Below are positions 26,201-34,432 of a stretch of 64,000 nt of DNA, piece by piece. Within the stretch, counting starts at the first letter, position 1, and every line of letters begins with the position of its first letter. The stretch comes from Odiellus spinosus (taxonomy: Eukaryota > Arthropoda > Arachnida > Opiliones > Phalangiidae): the NCBI GenBank assembly GCA_963920705.1, contig OY987237.1:15220601-15284600 (forward strand), written 5' to 3'. The notes beneath the pieces are model-generated. The model was not told the origin of the DNA. It saw nothing but the letters and a program-made list of their open reading frames with translations, and did no database searches. Position numbers and translations under genes: made by a program.

Positions 26201-28358
26201 GGGTGGTTTAATAATCAAAGGGGTGGGAAAACATCGATAGGGTGCGCTGAACTTTCTCAGGGTCGAAAGGGTTCTTTATTTTTGCCGCTGGTGCGCCATT
26301 TCCGATCTAAGGAGAAAAGAGTCTACCGTTGTCATGGTGACCGACGCTCCTAAGTTGTTTGCCGAGATGAAACTTGGAAGATGCTGCAAAAATAAGAATT
26401 TTCAGATTCTAGGGATCCAACTCTAAACCCTTTTTTTTTTCTTTTTTCAATTCAGTTCACTCGTAATTCTGTTAGCTTCAAGCTTCAATAAATTAAAACG
26501 AAATAAATAATAAAAGAAGTCTTCTAGGCCTAAACACCTCGCTAAACACTAACCTTTAATAAGTTTCCTAAGATTCGAAGAAATTGTACCTAACTTAACT
26601 CCATAAATCAGGACGCTCTGTTCTAAGCCCACAACGCTTTTTTTTTCTTCCCTTCTTTCTATTGTAATATGAAGATGGAGATGTCCGATTGGCTCCTCCG
26701 CACGCTCACTACCGACCGACGAGTCATCATCACCAACAGGCGGTCCATGGGCTACAAGCTCATCACCAACACCAATTACAACAACAACAGTCCAGGTTGC
26801 AGCAACAGTCTCACCATCCAGCCTATCTCGAGTCTAGATCTCAACAACTCCAACTGCAGCTGCAACAACAACAACAACAACAGCAGCAGCAACAACAACA
26901 ACACCATCAAATACAACAACAGCATCATCAGCAACAACAACACGTGACGACCAAGAGCTCGTTACATCATTCTTTGTCTTCTCATCATCTTGGTGGCTAT
27001 TCGTCACCGTCTCCCATCGCCTCCCATCAATCTTCCCAACATCTCTCTCAACAGACGCAACAATTACAACAACATTTAACGGCTCACCAACATCACCAGT
27101 TGCAACAGGTTTCATCTGGTAAGTTTTCTTCCATTTTATCTTGAAACTTTCATACGTTACCCCCTCTACGGTACGAGGGACTGTATTTAATGACGTCTTT
27201 GGTGTTTATCATTGTTCTATTAGGTACGTCTCACGTGTCTAGCACAACGCCGAGTCACGGTAGCAATCAGGTTCACCACCCCACGAGTCACCAACACCAT
27301 CTTCAAGCCAGTCATCATTTACACCATCAGTTGACGAATAGTCATTCCAACGGTAACGCCGTGTCAGTTCGACCTCACGCCTTACCATCGCCTTCTAGTT
27401 TACCTCTGGCGTTGACGCGGCCGGGTTCCTCCAACTCGACCAGTTCGACGGCCTCGTCCTTGTCCTCTACGTCTTCTTCGGGGTTGCAGTCGCCTACGTG
27501 TCTGCCCTCGGCTATTCCCACCTCCGTCATAACGGCGGCCCACTCGGGTAGTCCTCCTTCCACGTTGTCTTCACCCTTGGACTTACATCACCTCAATCAT
27601 CATCATCATCACCATCTGGGCGGACAGTCCTTGTCTGACCTGGACCCTTCTTGTTTCGTCGAAGACTTGTCTTTCCAGCCCAGACCCAAGAAGAAGGGTC
27701 GAAGACCCAAAGGACTCGATGGCAATGGCGTTCCCTCAGCCGTCAAAAGAAAAAGTAGAGAAGGTAAGATAATGTTTCGATATTTTTCTATCACTTACGG
27801 GCGAAACCAACAAAACAAGTTCTAAGTTAGAGATTCCCGAACGATTCTTCGATTTTAATTAGCCGATAGTTAAATTAATTTCAAAGAGCTATAGTAACGA
27901 TCGAATGTTAGAATTAATGTGGCGGCTTTCGAGGTTTGTCCCGATAGGTTTTCAACTCTTTTTGTCGTTTCATATTAGGCTCAACGACGTACCTATGGGA
28001 GTTCTTATTGAAGTTACTTCAAGACAAAGATTACTGTCCGCGATACATTAAATGGACGCATCGCGAAAAGGGCATCTTTAAGTTGGTCGATTCCAAAGCC
28101 GTTTCCAAACTTTGGGGACTCCATAAAAACAAACCAGATATGAACTACGAGACGATGGGTCGCGCTCTTAGGTAAGTTATTTCCATTATATCCACTAAAT
28201 TTTAACGTAATCGAAGTTACCTTTAGGTATAACCCAATTTTATTTATAGGTATTATTATCAAAGAGGTATTTTGGCCAAAGTTGACGGTCAGAGATTAGT
28301 CTACCAATTTGTAGATGTTCCTAAGGACATTGTCGAAATTGACTGCGCGACCGCGTGA
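11107..28358 (+). CDS. Eip74EF: E74-like ETS transcription factor (Eip74EF homologue), 3' seven exons
   Basis: Ecdysone-induced ETS-domain factor that binds GGAA-core sites in the nucleus. Seven exons (11107-11288, 11416-11653, 11770-11919, 26675-27118, 27224-27763, 27979-28171, 28250-28358) join with matching phases into 617 residues ending at TGA 28356-28358. Visible order: Ser/Gly/His-rich segments, the E74-specific [17 protein letters not shown] (residues about 143-159), a Gln/His-rich region (about 190-340), Ser/Thr/Pro-rich sequence, a basic [11 protein letters not shown], then the ETS domain (about 519-604) with [12 protein letters not shown] and the recognition helix [19 protein letters not shown]. 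Family knowledge: insect E74 makes isoforms from alternative promoters that share this C-terminal part. The amino-terminal exon(s), which must end in phase 1, were not found and may lie upstream of the window. ELF1/2/4-type ETS factors share the domain, but the [14 protein letters not shown] linker favours E74. Confidence 0.93.
11416..11653 (+). CDS. Eip74EF: E74-like gene, exon b
   Basis: Acceptor TCTGATAG at 11415 and donor CTG|GTAAGC at 11654. Phase 0 in, phase 1 out. It encodes 79 residues rich in Ser, His and Gly ([17 protein letters not shown] near the start and [10 protein letters not shown] near the end). It is separated from exon a by a 127-bp intron. Confidence 0.85.
11770..11919 (+). 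CDS. Eip74EF: E74-like gene, exon c with [14 protein letters not shown]
   Basis: Acceptor TATTGCAG at 11769 and donor GCGG|GTCAGT, with GT at 11920. Phase 1 on both sides. It encodes [20 protein letters not shown], which is the strongest E74-specific signature outside the ETS domain, followed by an acidic/basic [10 protein letters not shown] and a Ser/Thr run. Proline-directed serines (SPAD) are likely phosphosites, which is inference. Confidence 0.9.
11920..12809 (+). other. Eip74EF: Start of the 14.7-kb E74 intron
   Basis: No further exon recognised. Several isolated CTAAGCCTA words occur (about 12043, 12075, 12270). Otherwise AT-rich. Confidence 0.5.
12817..13155. mobile_element. CAGAAG-family MITE copy 3 (339 bp, 7-bp TSD)
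   Basis: Flank repeats GTAATAT at 12810-12816 and 13156-13162. It is 2 bp longer than the other copies, partly from an extended G run near 13036. Like copy 1 its right tip reads ATCTACTTCTG. It lies in the long E74 intron. Confidence 0.95.
13552..13905. mobile_element. TTAA-type foldback MITE, copy C (right end degraded)
   Basis: The left end is TTAAAGGGATATTGCAACC. The hairpin arms carry AATAGGCTTAACGGGATTC and AATCACGCTAAGCCTATTT. The right arm has GGGTAAGTTTTAAATTTATT and then loses similarity. Confidence 0.8.
13906..14469. other. Intronic AT-rich stretch, no gene
   Basis: Two short open frames (13920-14415) lack start context and any recognisable domain. Nothing else supported. Confidence 0.45.
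14470..15060. repeat. ~40-bp minisatellite, CAGGGAAAAGTC family
   Basis: Twelve or more imperfect copies of a unit containing GGTCAGGGAAAAGT, GAGGGAATTTGAAAATT and CACCTTAAA or GACCCTAAA. The units degrade after about 14960. It is related to arrays at 9343, 37187 and 40898. The open frame at 14764-14964 is a by-product of the repeat. Confidence 0.9.
15061..19218. other. Eip74EF: E74 intron, CG-rich islands, no exon found
   Basis: Mostly AT-rich. CG-richer islands occur at about 16250-16690 (X-box-like GTTGGCATGGTAAC at 16573-16586) and 18540-18800 (GTTGCCATGGTAGC at 18676-18689). Isolated TTAGGCTTAG words lie near 17065 and 17341. GTCGTCTGCT (about 15788) and AGCAGACGAC (about 16160) face each other. 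The islands could be alternative promoters or enhancers, but no start-plus-splice combination is convincing. Confidence 0.45.
18328..18460. repeat. Imperfect foldback around a poly(T) tract
   Basis: ATGCTGTTTCTT (about 18372) pairs with GAGAAACAGCAT (about 18417) across a T-rich loop. The outer arms CGCGACCGTCTAGGC and GGCTAGACGCAGTCG are also partly complementary. Probably an old inverted-repeat element. Confidence 0.5.
19227..19380. mobile_element. Short inverted-repeat element, CRAGGGG family
   Basis: The ends CGAGGGGTCAGACACTC and GAGTGTCTGCCCCCTCG are near-perfect inverted repeats. The interior holds two copies of TGTACACCTGAGTTC-like sequence. The flanks GATAAAAC and GATAATAAAAC look like a target duplication altered by a 3-bp change. 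Related to 5018-5127 and 31208-31339. Confidence 0.75.
19381..22544. other. Eip74EF: E74 intron, no exon found
   Basis: An island at about 19590-19930 is CG-richer and includes CTCTCAGTTTG, an initiator-like TCAGTT. A second pyrimidine-rich island lies at about 22180-22320. A GGTGCCGAAACCCGGG block near 20501 has an inverted partner at about 23566. No coding exon supported. Confidence 0.4.
22545..22690. repeat. 33-bp tandem repeat with ATTAGGCTTAAC
   Basis: Three to four imperfect units of about 33 bp beginning ATTAGGCTTAACAATTTC and ending ACTAAAGAATAAA. This is a small relative of the TTAGGCTTAG-containing array at 45345. Confidence 0.8.
22691..24600. other. Eip74EF: E74 intron, no exon found
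   Basis: AT-rich with poly(A) and poly(T) tracts. Open frames at 24251-24604 overlap each other on both strands and show no domain, so they are not called. Confidence 0.45.
24601..24880 (+). promoter_or_regulatory. Promoter candidate inside the E74 intron
   Basis: GA-rich, GAGA-type sequence (ACGAGAGAGAATAGAGAGCG, about 24628-24648), an inverted CCAAT box (GATTGG, about 24659) and an insect initiator-like TCAGTT (about 24690) occur in order on the plus strand in a CG-richer island. Insect E74 uses an internal promoter for a second isoform, so this is a plausible place for one. No first coding exon was found after it. Confidence 0.3.
24881..26674 (+). other. Eip74EF: End of the long E74 intron
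   Basis: No exon before 26675. A small CG-richer island at 26100-26350 contains an X-box-like GTTGTCATGGTGAC (26328-26341). A pyrimidine tract at 26640-26660 precedes the next exon. Confidence 0.5.
26675..27118 (+). CDS. Eip74EF: E74-like gene, exon d, Gln/His-rich
   Basis: The donor TCTG|GTAAGT at 27119 is strong. Two acceptors six bases apart (after AAG at 26674 or GAG at 26680) both keep the frame, so the start is uncertain by two codons. It encodes about 148 residues including a poly-Gln run of roughly 18 with few interruptions (about 26857-26910), then Gln/His mixtures and [14 protein letters not shown]. Frame-shifted open frames over the same CAA/CAG tract are shadows. Confidence 0.88.
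27224..27763 (+). CDS. Eip74EF: E74-like gene, exon e, Ser/His-rich with basic patch
   Basis: Acceptor TCTATTAG at 27223 and donor GAAG|GTAAGA at 27764. Phase 1 to phase 1, 180 residues. Features in order: His/Ser/Thr-rich sequence, a long Ser/Thr/Pro stretch, a run of six His, the acidic [17 protein letters not shown], then [11 protein letters not shown], which may act as a nuclear localisation or AT-hook-like segment. It is placed immediately before the ETS domain. Confidence 0.92.
27979..28171 (+). CDS. Eip74EF: E74-like gene, exon f, ETS domain first part
   Basis: Acceptor CATATTAG at 27978 and donor CTTAG|GTAAGT at 28172. Phase 1 in, phase 2 out. It encodes [20 protein letters not shown], then [40 protein letters not shown] and the split Arg. 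This is the winged helix-turn-helix up to the middle of the recognition helix, including the first invariant Arg (GRALR). Confidence 0.97.
28250..28358 (+). CDS. Eip74EF: E74-like gene, exon g, ETS domain end and stop
   Basis: The acceptor TTTATAG at 28249 completes the split Arg codon. The exon continues [20 protein letters not shown], then [12 protein letters not shown] and a short CATA tail before TGA. The DVPKDI-EIDC tail after the domain is typical of E74/ELF proteins. The preceding intron is 78 bp. Confidence 0.97.
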
Positions 28359-29334
28359 CCAGCGGTTCAAAGCTACGTTTTCAATCAAATGGTTGACGCA
28401 ATTCGATCCCAGTGACTTAAAAAAAAAAAAAAAAAAATACCAACAACAAATAAGTAACAAACTAAACTTTCTAATTTTATATTTTGTAAATTTTATGTTG
28501 TTATTTCTGGCCCTTATGTCCTGGAAAAAAATCCCCTTCGGAATTTTTCGGAGTATTATTTTAAACAAACATTAGAAGAAGAAAAACACCAATCACTGCC
28601 AAATGTGGTGCGTGATAAAAAAAAAAGGTCAATTTTTTTTAAAATTTTGAGATTTAAAATGAGTTTCGGTAGACTTTTAAATCTACAATCTTGGCCAATT
28701 TTTGAACATAATTAATTCAAAACGAAGCCAATTGTCCACGTGATTATAATGACGTCATCACGGACAAAAACATTTAACCAGTTAATCGCGTTTAGAGATT
28801 TTTTATATAAATATAAAAATTGAAAATACAAAAAACGAAAAAAGTACTTTGCTGCTATTTTTTATATGTCAGGGATAATTAATTATTTAGCCTCTTTGTT
28901 TTTGTTTTTTTTTTTAATTAAGGGTGATTTGTTGTGACATTATTTATTTGTTTCTATTTCGTATTTTTTTTGTAAAATGTAAAAAAAAATAAGACATCAA
29001 GGGACCTGTGAAACAATTGTTTTTCTCTTAAAGACTGTAGAAAATATATATTTTAAAGAAAAAATTAACGGGGGTTTAAAAAAATTAGATGAATTAATTT
29101 CGTCTGGTTTTTTTTTTATAAAAAGATAATTAATTGTATATAATTACCATTTTGAAATTTATCGAAAATTTTATATATCTTAAAATCGGTAGGCCTTGGT
29201 ACTTGAAAAAACGTTTTACAAATGGCGCAGCTTTCAGGTTAATAGAATTTAAGAAATTATGTGCAATTTTTAGCCCAATGGTATTTAAAATCAGATGCGG
29301 AATTAAACAACCAATATTTATGAAGTTAAACGAA
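28359..29334 (+). other. Probable 3' UTR of the E74-like gene
   Basis: A/T-rich with several homopolymer runs directly after the stop. E74 transcripts in insects have long 3' UTRs. No unique polyadenylation site can be picked. A CRE-like TGACGTCA occurs near 28750. Confidence 0.45.
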
Positions 29335-29640
29335 TTGCGAGTCGTTTAACTTCTGATTGGTTAAAGATGCACCAATGGTGAATCATGTAACTTCTGATTA
29401 GTTAAACACGCACCAATGGTAAGTTGTTTAACTTCTGATTGGTTAAATATTGACCAATTGTGAGTCGTTTAACTTCCGATTGGTTTAATATTGACCAATT
29501 ATGAGTCTTTTAACTTCTGCTTGGTTAAATATGCACCAATTGTGAGTAGTTTTTAACTTCTAATTGGTTAAATATGCACCACTGGTGAGTCGTTTAACTT
29601 CTAATTGGTTAAAGATGCACCAATGATGAGACGTTTTACA
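29335..29640. repeat. ~41-bp tandem repeat with paired CCAAT boxes
   Basis: About seven imperfect units containing GAGTCGTTTAACTTCTGATT, then GGTTAAATATGCACCAATGG. Each has an ATTGG and a CCAAT about 15 bp apart in opposite orientation, so a unit can also pair with itself. It lies 1 kb downstream of the E74 stop. Confidence 0.85.
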
Positions 29641-32600
29641 TCGCTAACCGATTTGATTGGCTTTTAAAAGAATTGAAGTTAACGCCCCCCTCCCTAACCT
29701 TGAAATCTATTTATTCTCCTCTGACTGGTTGTTTTTCACAGACCTTTTTATGTGGAATTCTATTCCTGTTATTTTATTTAATTTTTGGGACGCCCTAACC
29801 AACTACCGTTCAACGTAATATTAATTTTAGGTTAAATCAGAAAATAAGTAAAATTTCAACCGGAAAACGGTCACTATAGGTGCTAAATAATATTGAAAAA
29901 TAAATAATAAGGGGAATTAATTAGTTAAGTAATTAAAATCATTAGGAAATTAGGATTAAACAAAACTACTTACATGTGCCTGCCACTGCCGTTTTAAGCG
30001 AGTAAATTTACAAATCAAATAATTAAATATTTATCAATGATTAAAAAGGTTTTTTAACGAGATTAGTATCATTAAATCAATTTTAATTGTTAATTAATTA
30101 GTAAATATAGTATTAATAAAGTTAGTTAACAGATATTCGTAATTTGCGTTAAATTAAAAATAATCTTGTTAAAAAACTTTAATTTGATATTTGAAATAAC
30201 GAAAAAAAAAATCACCTTTTATTGCTCGAAAATTCGCAGCCCTCTCAACAGAAACAACAGAAAAATTAACTAAAAACTGCCAACAACGGTTAAAATATTA
30301 AAACGTACTATTTATTAGGAAATTGTAATCAGATTGGCCTTAAATAAAATGAAATCAACGGGATAGAAATTAAAACTAACGGCAGATATTAATAAAAAAA
30401 AAAAAACATATTTTGATAAAACACAGCTTAATTTTATTTAAAATATAATAATTAAATTTAACAAAGATAATGAAAAGTCAAATCGAATCCTGGCTTGAGT
30501 ATTTTATGAGAAACACGTTAAAATTTTGCCCAAAAAAGTAAAAGAAGAAAAAAAAAATATATTTAAAAATAATTAAATTTGAAAACTTAAATTAGATATT
30601 GTAGTTAAAAAATAGTTAAATCGTCAACAAAAAGATAAAAATTTGTTAAATATTGCCGTGCCTTTTTAACGTGAAAGTTTTTTTGGTTTTCTTACGATGA
30701 AAAAAAAAAAAAAAAACAATTTTAAAATATTAAGAAAATTTAAACAGTGAATTAAGAATTAAAAAAAAAAATAATATCTTAGTGTCGTCACTGTTAAAAA
30801 ATTAAAGGTGCTAAATGTTTTAAAATTAACTGGCTAAATTTATAGAAAACAAAAAAAACAAAAAAAAAATAACAGTGCTTAGTGACTACCTCAATTTTCA
30901 TTTTTTTCTCCCCCATTTTAAATTAAGTTTAATTTTTAAACAAAAATCCCGGACCAAAAACAAAAACCCCGCATTATTATTATTATTTTAAAATACACGC
31001 CAAAGCTATAAACAAAATTTTTATTATTTAAAAATTATAAAAACAATTAAATAATAATTTAATAATTAAAGGGAAACTTGGAGCTTAAAATGGAACAGCA
31101 TTTAAATTTATTTTCGGAATCATCGTGCCTTAAAATTTATTCTTGAATATTATTTCAAAATTATTAATTTCTAAATTTTTGTTAAATTTAATTGGAAGCG
31201 TTTGTAACAAGGGGGCTGACACTCGCGAACTCTGGTGTACGAAACTTTGAAACTCTTTGCACTATCAAAGCTGTACTCGGAGTTCGAACTCGAAGCTGAA
31301 CTCAAGTGTACACCGAATTCAAGAGCGTCGGAAACTTCGGTTTGTAATGCCCTAAGATTTGATGTTCAAAACCTTGGACATATTCTCTTTAGGTTTGGAC
31401 ATAAAAATCTCCGTTTAAGACTGAAATAATATGATTGGCCCAAATTTATATTTATTTTGATTCAAATTTTACCAAACTTTAAATTAAATGTGTCTAAAAC
31501 TTCGGAAGAAGTCACGATGATTCCGAAAATAAATAAAATAAATAGCTCCAAGTTTCCCTTTTTAAAAAAAAATTAAATAATTATTTAAAAACAATATTTA
31601 AATAATAATTTTTAACCAGCATTTGATCACTGCAAAGTGTTCCTTTAAATTAAATAATTCCCTTTAATATTGTACATAGGATAAAACTTGAAGAAAAAAA
31701 ACCTCCCAAATAAATAATTTTAAATATATTGGCCCTTATTGCCAATTTTAAGGGTTTCAATATAATGTTTTTAAACAAAAAATAAATATCTTTGGTCGTG
31801 TAAATAAAAATAAAACAAAATTCAGTCCGATTTGTATATTTTGGTCAATTTTTGTCGATTTTAAATTGGACAAAAAGAAAAAAAGTGGTTTATTATAAAA
31901 AATATATTATAAAAAAAAATATATGAACGAAAACCCCATTCCCCTTAAAAACCTTTAAAAAAAAAACATGTTTTTCGTAAAAAATAAATCAAAATTTAAA
32001 CGAAAAATCAACTACTTCTGGCTGAGGTGTCAATAAAAATAAAAATTTTCACTCTAAAAACAACTATTGGAGGGAAATCTCAAATACGGTTTTGGTAAAA
32101 AAAAAAAAAAAAAAAATACAAATAAAACAAAATGTTTATTTTTTAAAAAAATTGTGAAAAAAAAATTAAAAAAAAAAATTTAAGATGTACCTATTAATCC
32201 GTAAAACGATGAAAAGTTTTGTCCACGAGACAAAAATGAATTTTCCGAAAGTTTTGTGGCCTGTGCCCGAGTCTTGTTTTTATGTAAATATAAGAAAAAA
32301 TACAACCCCCCCTCCCCCTAATATTGATAAAAATTAAATAAATCACCAACTGTGTTCTATATGAATAGTGGAAAATTAAATTCAAATTCAATTTAAGCCT
32401 ATTTACGAAGATTTAACCGTATTTTATGTATTTTTAGCTCTAATTTTATTTTATAATAATCATAATCATTTTTATTATTTTCTATGACATTTTGAAGCCT
32501 TCTTGTATGAAATTGCGTGCAAAACAGACGATTTTAATATCAGGTATTTACAACAAAATTAACACGGTTGGTATATTTAATAACTTTATTTATTTATTAT

Positions 32601-32659
32601 TTCCTATTTTAGACCATATTTTTTCCATCTCTGATTCTATATCTTCATTCATTCGTTGA
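29641..32659. other. Extremely A/T-rich stretch without a gene
   Basis: Dominated by poly(A) and poly(T) tracts and TTAATTAA-like sequence. No supported exon. It may be the distal 3' UTR of E74 and intergenic DNA. One MITE (31208-31339) is inserted. Confidence 0.5.
31208..31339. mobile_element. Short inverted-repeat element, CRAGGGG family, 8-bp TSD
   Basis: Ends CAAGGGGGCTGACACTCGCG and GAGCGTCGGAAACTTCG. Flank repeat GTTTGTAA (31200-31207 and 31340-31347). The interior contains TGAACTCAAGTGTACACC, shared with the other two family members. Confidence 0.75.
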
Positions 32660-33240
32660 ATTTGGCGCAAAAAAACATTCCTACCGTGAGAATGGTTTAC
32701 AAGTGATTCGCCACCTCATTTGAATTTTCCCGCCAAAACCAGCTTCCGGATGCCGCCACGCGATTGGTCTCCCTGCCAATACCGCCAGCTGCCACGTGAT
32801 TGGTCTGACGAGAGAAATCTATTTGAAAGAGCATCGTGGTTATGCGATGTTCTTGCATTTATAGTCGATATTACTCATCAATGACATCACTTCAACCGTC
32901 GGCAACGCTAAAGCTGCAGAGAAAGGGTCAATGATGTTTAATTTGGTCAACGACAAAACGGATTCAAAGCAAAACCAAGCCTTTTTTTTGGCAAATTTGC
33001 TGACATGGAATCGAAATTATTGCCCGCCACCAAAATGAAATGCGCAGCCATGGTTTACATACTCCTAGGCATAGTCCAATGACGTAGTCATTACCTAGTC
33101 GTTCGACGGTTGACAAAAAATAGGCTAAAAGTTTGAATTTTGGAGCAGACATGTTTGGTCGTAATCTGACGCAACTTCAACGACTTTTTTCGGATATTTA
33201 TTAAAAAATGATAGCCAAGGATTATTTTGGTAAGTTAGGT
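32660..33240. promoter_or_regulatory. CCAAT-rich promoter-like island
   Basis: CG-richer than its surroundings, with CGCGATTGG, CACGTGATTGG, TGACATCA and other CCAAT/E-box motifs. At 33208-33227 a short ATG frame (MIAKDYF) ends at a GGTAAGT donor, so a plus-strand first exon is possible, but no downstream exon was recognised before the convergent SGT1 gene. Confidence 0.25.
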
Positions 33241-34327
33241 CTTTTTAATTGTTTTAGAGCTTAAAAAAACATTAATCAAAATGTTTTTTTAATCTCCTTT
33301 AACCCTTGTTCTTAGTTTTTACCCGTTTAGCCAATGACACACGGTTTACCCACACAAAGAAACCAGGAAATTTTATTCCTATTTTTTATAGAAATTGACC
33401 TTGTGGTAACTGCAGCTGTATAATCGTTATAGTATAGTTAAACGTTTATTTTTTATGCTCGAAACAGTTTCCGATATCAAATAAGGAAGTGGGGTAAAAA
33501 ATACTTAGTCGAAGGTCGGGTATACTTTCTGTTCAAGATTAATTGGCAAAGTAGCGTATACTGTGGCGACTAAATATACAATGTTATACCTCATAAATTA
33601 CAGTTAAGTCATTGCCAACTCTTTTAGTGATAATGAGTATAGTTCCCCGTTTCTGAGAGTATTTTAGTGGGCGTATATTTTACTCATACCTAATATAGTG
33701 GATCGTGAAGATTTATAACATTAGCTTTACTCTCATAACATGTATAACAAATAGTAAATATTGGTAATTGATAGAATCATGATAATTAAGGTTGAGTGGT
33801 AATTTATTTAGCGGAAATACGCGATTAAACTGAAACTAGCGATAATTGAATAGGGAATTTTGTAATTTTCTTACTGGTTTCAACGTGGCGCGCTTAAGTG
33901 ATCTGACCTTCCTTTGACCTCTTGATGAAAGTCCACAGAGATTTTTAAATAAAAATAACTGGTCTTTGGCATCAAGAAAGTTTTGGAAGCTTGGGTCATT
34001 TAAGTGAATGTTGTTGATAAATTTAAATCGTGTGTGAAAGCAAGCGAAGTTTTTATCCTCCGCAACTTCAGATAGTTTTAATCTGAAATCTCAGGCAATT
34101 ACGTAATTGCAAAGAAGATTTTAACGTTTTAAGAATTACAACAATTAGTTTTTATTAAATCCAGTTTTAATGGTAAAGAACAAAAAAAATCCAAAAAAGT
34201 ACGCCTTTTTTTCATTATTGGGTATTCTTTTTTGAAGAGTACAAATTTCCAAATTAGGATGACAAAACAAACAATGATCGAAGCAAAAGTAACGCAAAAT
34301 TATAGTAAATTGAAAGAAGCTTCAGTT
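33241..34327. other. Intergenic stretch downstream of SGT1
   Basis: No supported exon on either strand. SGT1 transcription ends here from the right. A minus-strand AATAAA (TTTATT near 34150) may be its polyadenylation signal. Confidence 0.4.
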
Positions 34328-34432
34328 TTAATCCCATTGTTTCCAAACCATACCATCGGGAGGTTTAACATCAACCTTTTTCTTCTCAATGTCATTCCAA
34401 TTTGTGCTTAAAACGGTACCACCAGACTCGGC
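34328..34432 (-). CDS. SUGT1: SGT1 exon 7, SGS end and stop
   Basis: Acceptor GATTGTAG. It encodes [20 protein letters not shown], then [14 protein letters not shown] and TAA. The [10 protein letters not shown] and KPPDG blocks are characteristic of SGT1 C-termini. Confidence 0.95.
   Translation of the reverse strand, partial: AESGGTVLSTNWNDIEKKKVDVKPPDGMVWKQWD

Noticed and set aside
26669-27115. Asn-rich (+) and Val-rich (-) open frames over the Gln tract
   Set aside because: Shadows of the CAA/CAG run in other frames. The Gln/His frame is the one that joins the neighbouring E74 exons.
32660-33240. Plus-strand gene starting MIAKDYF
   Set aside because: Only a seven-residue frame with a donor. 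No downstream exon was found before the convergent SGT1 gene, so only the promoter-like island is listed.
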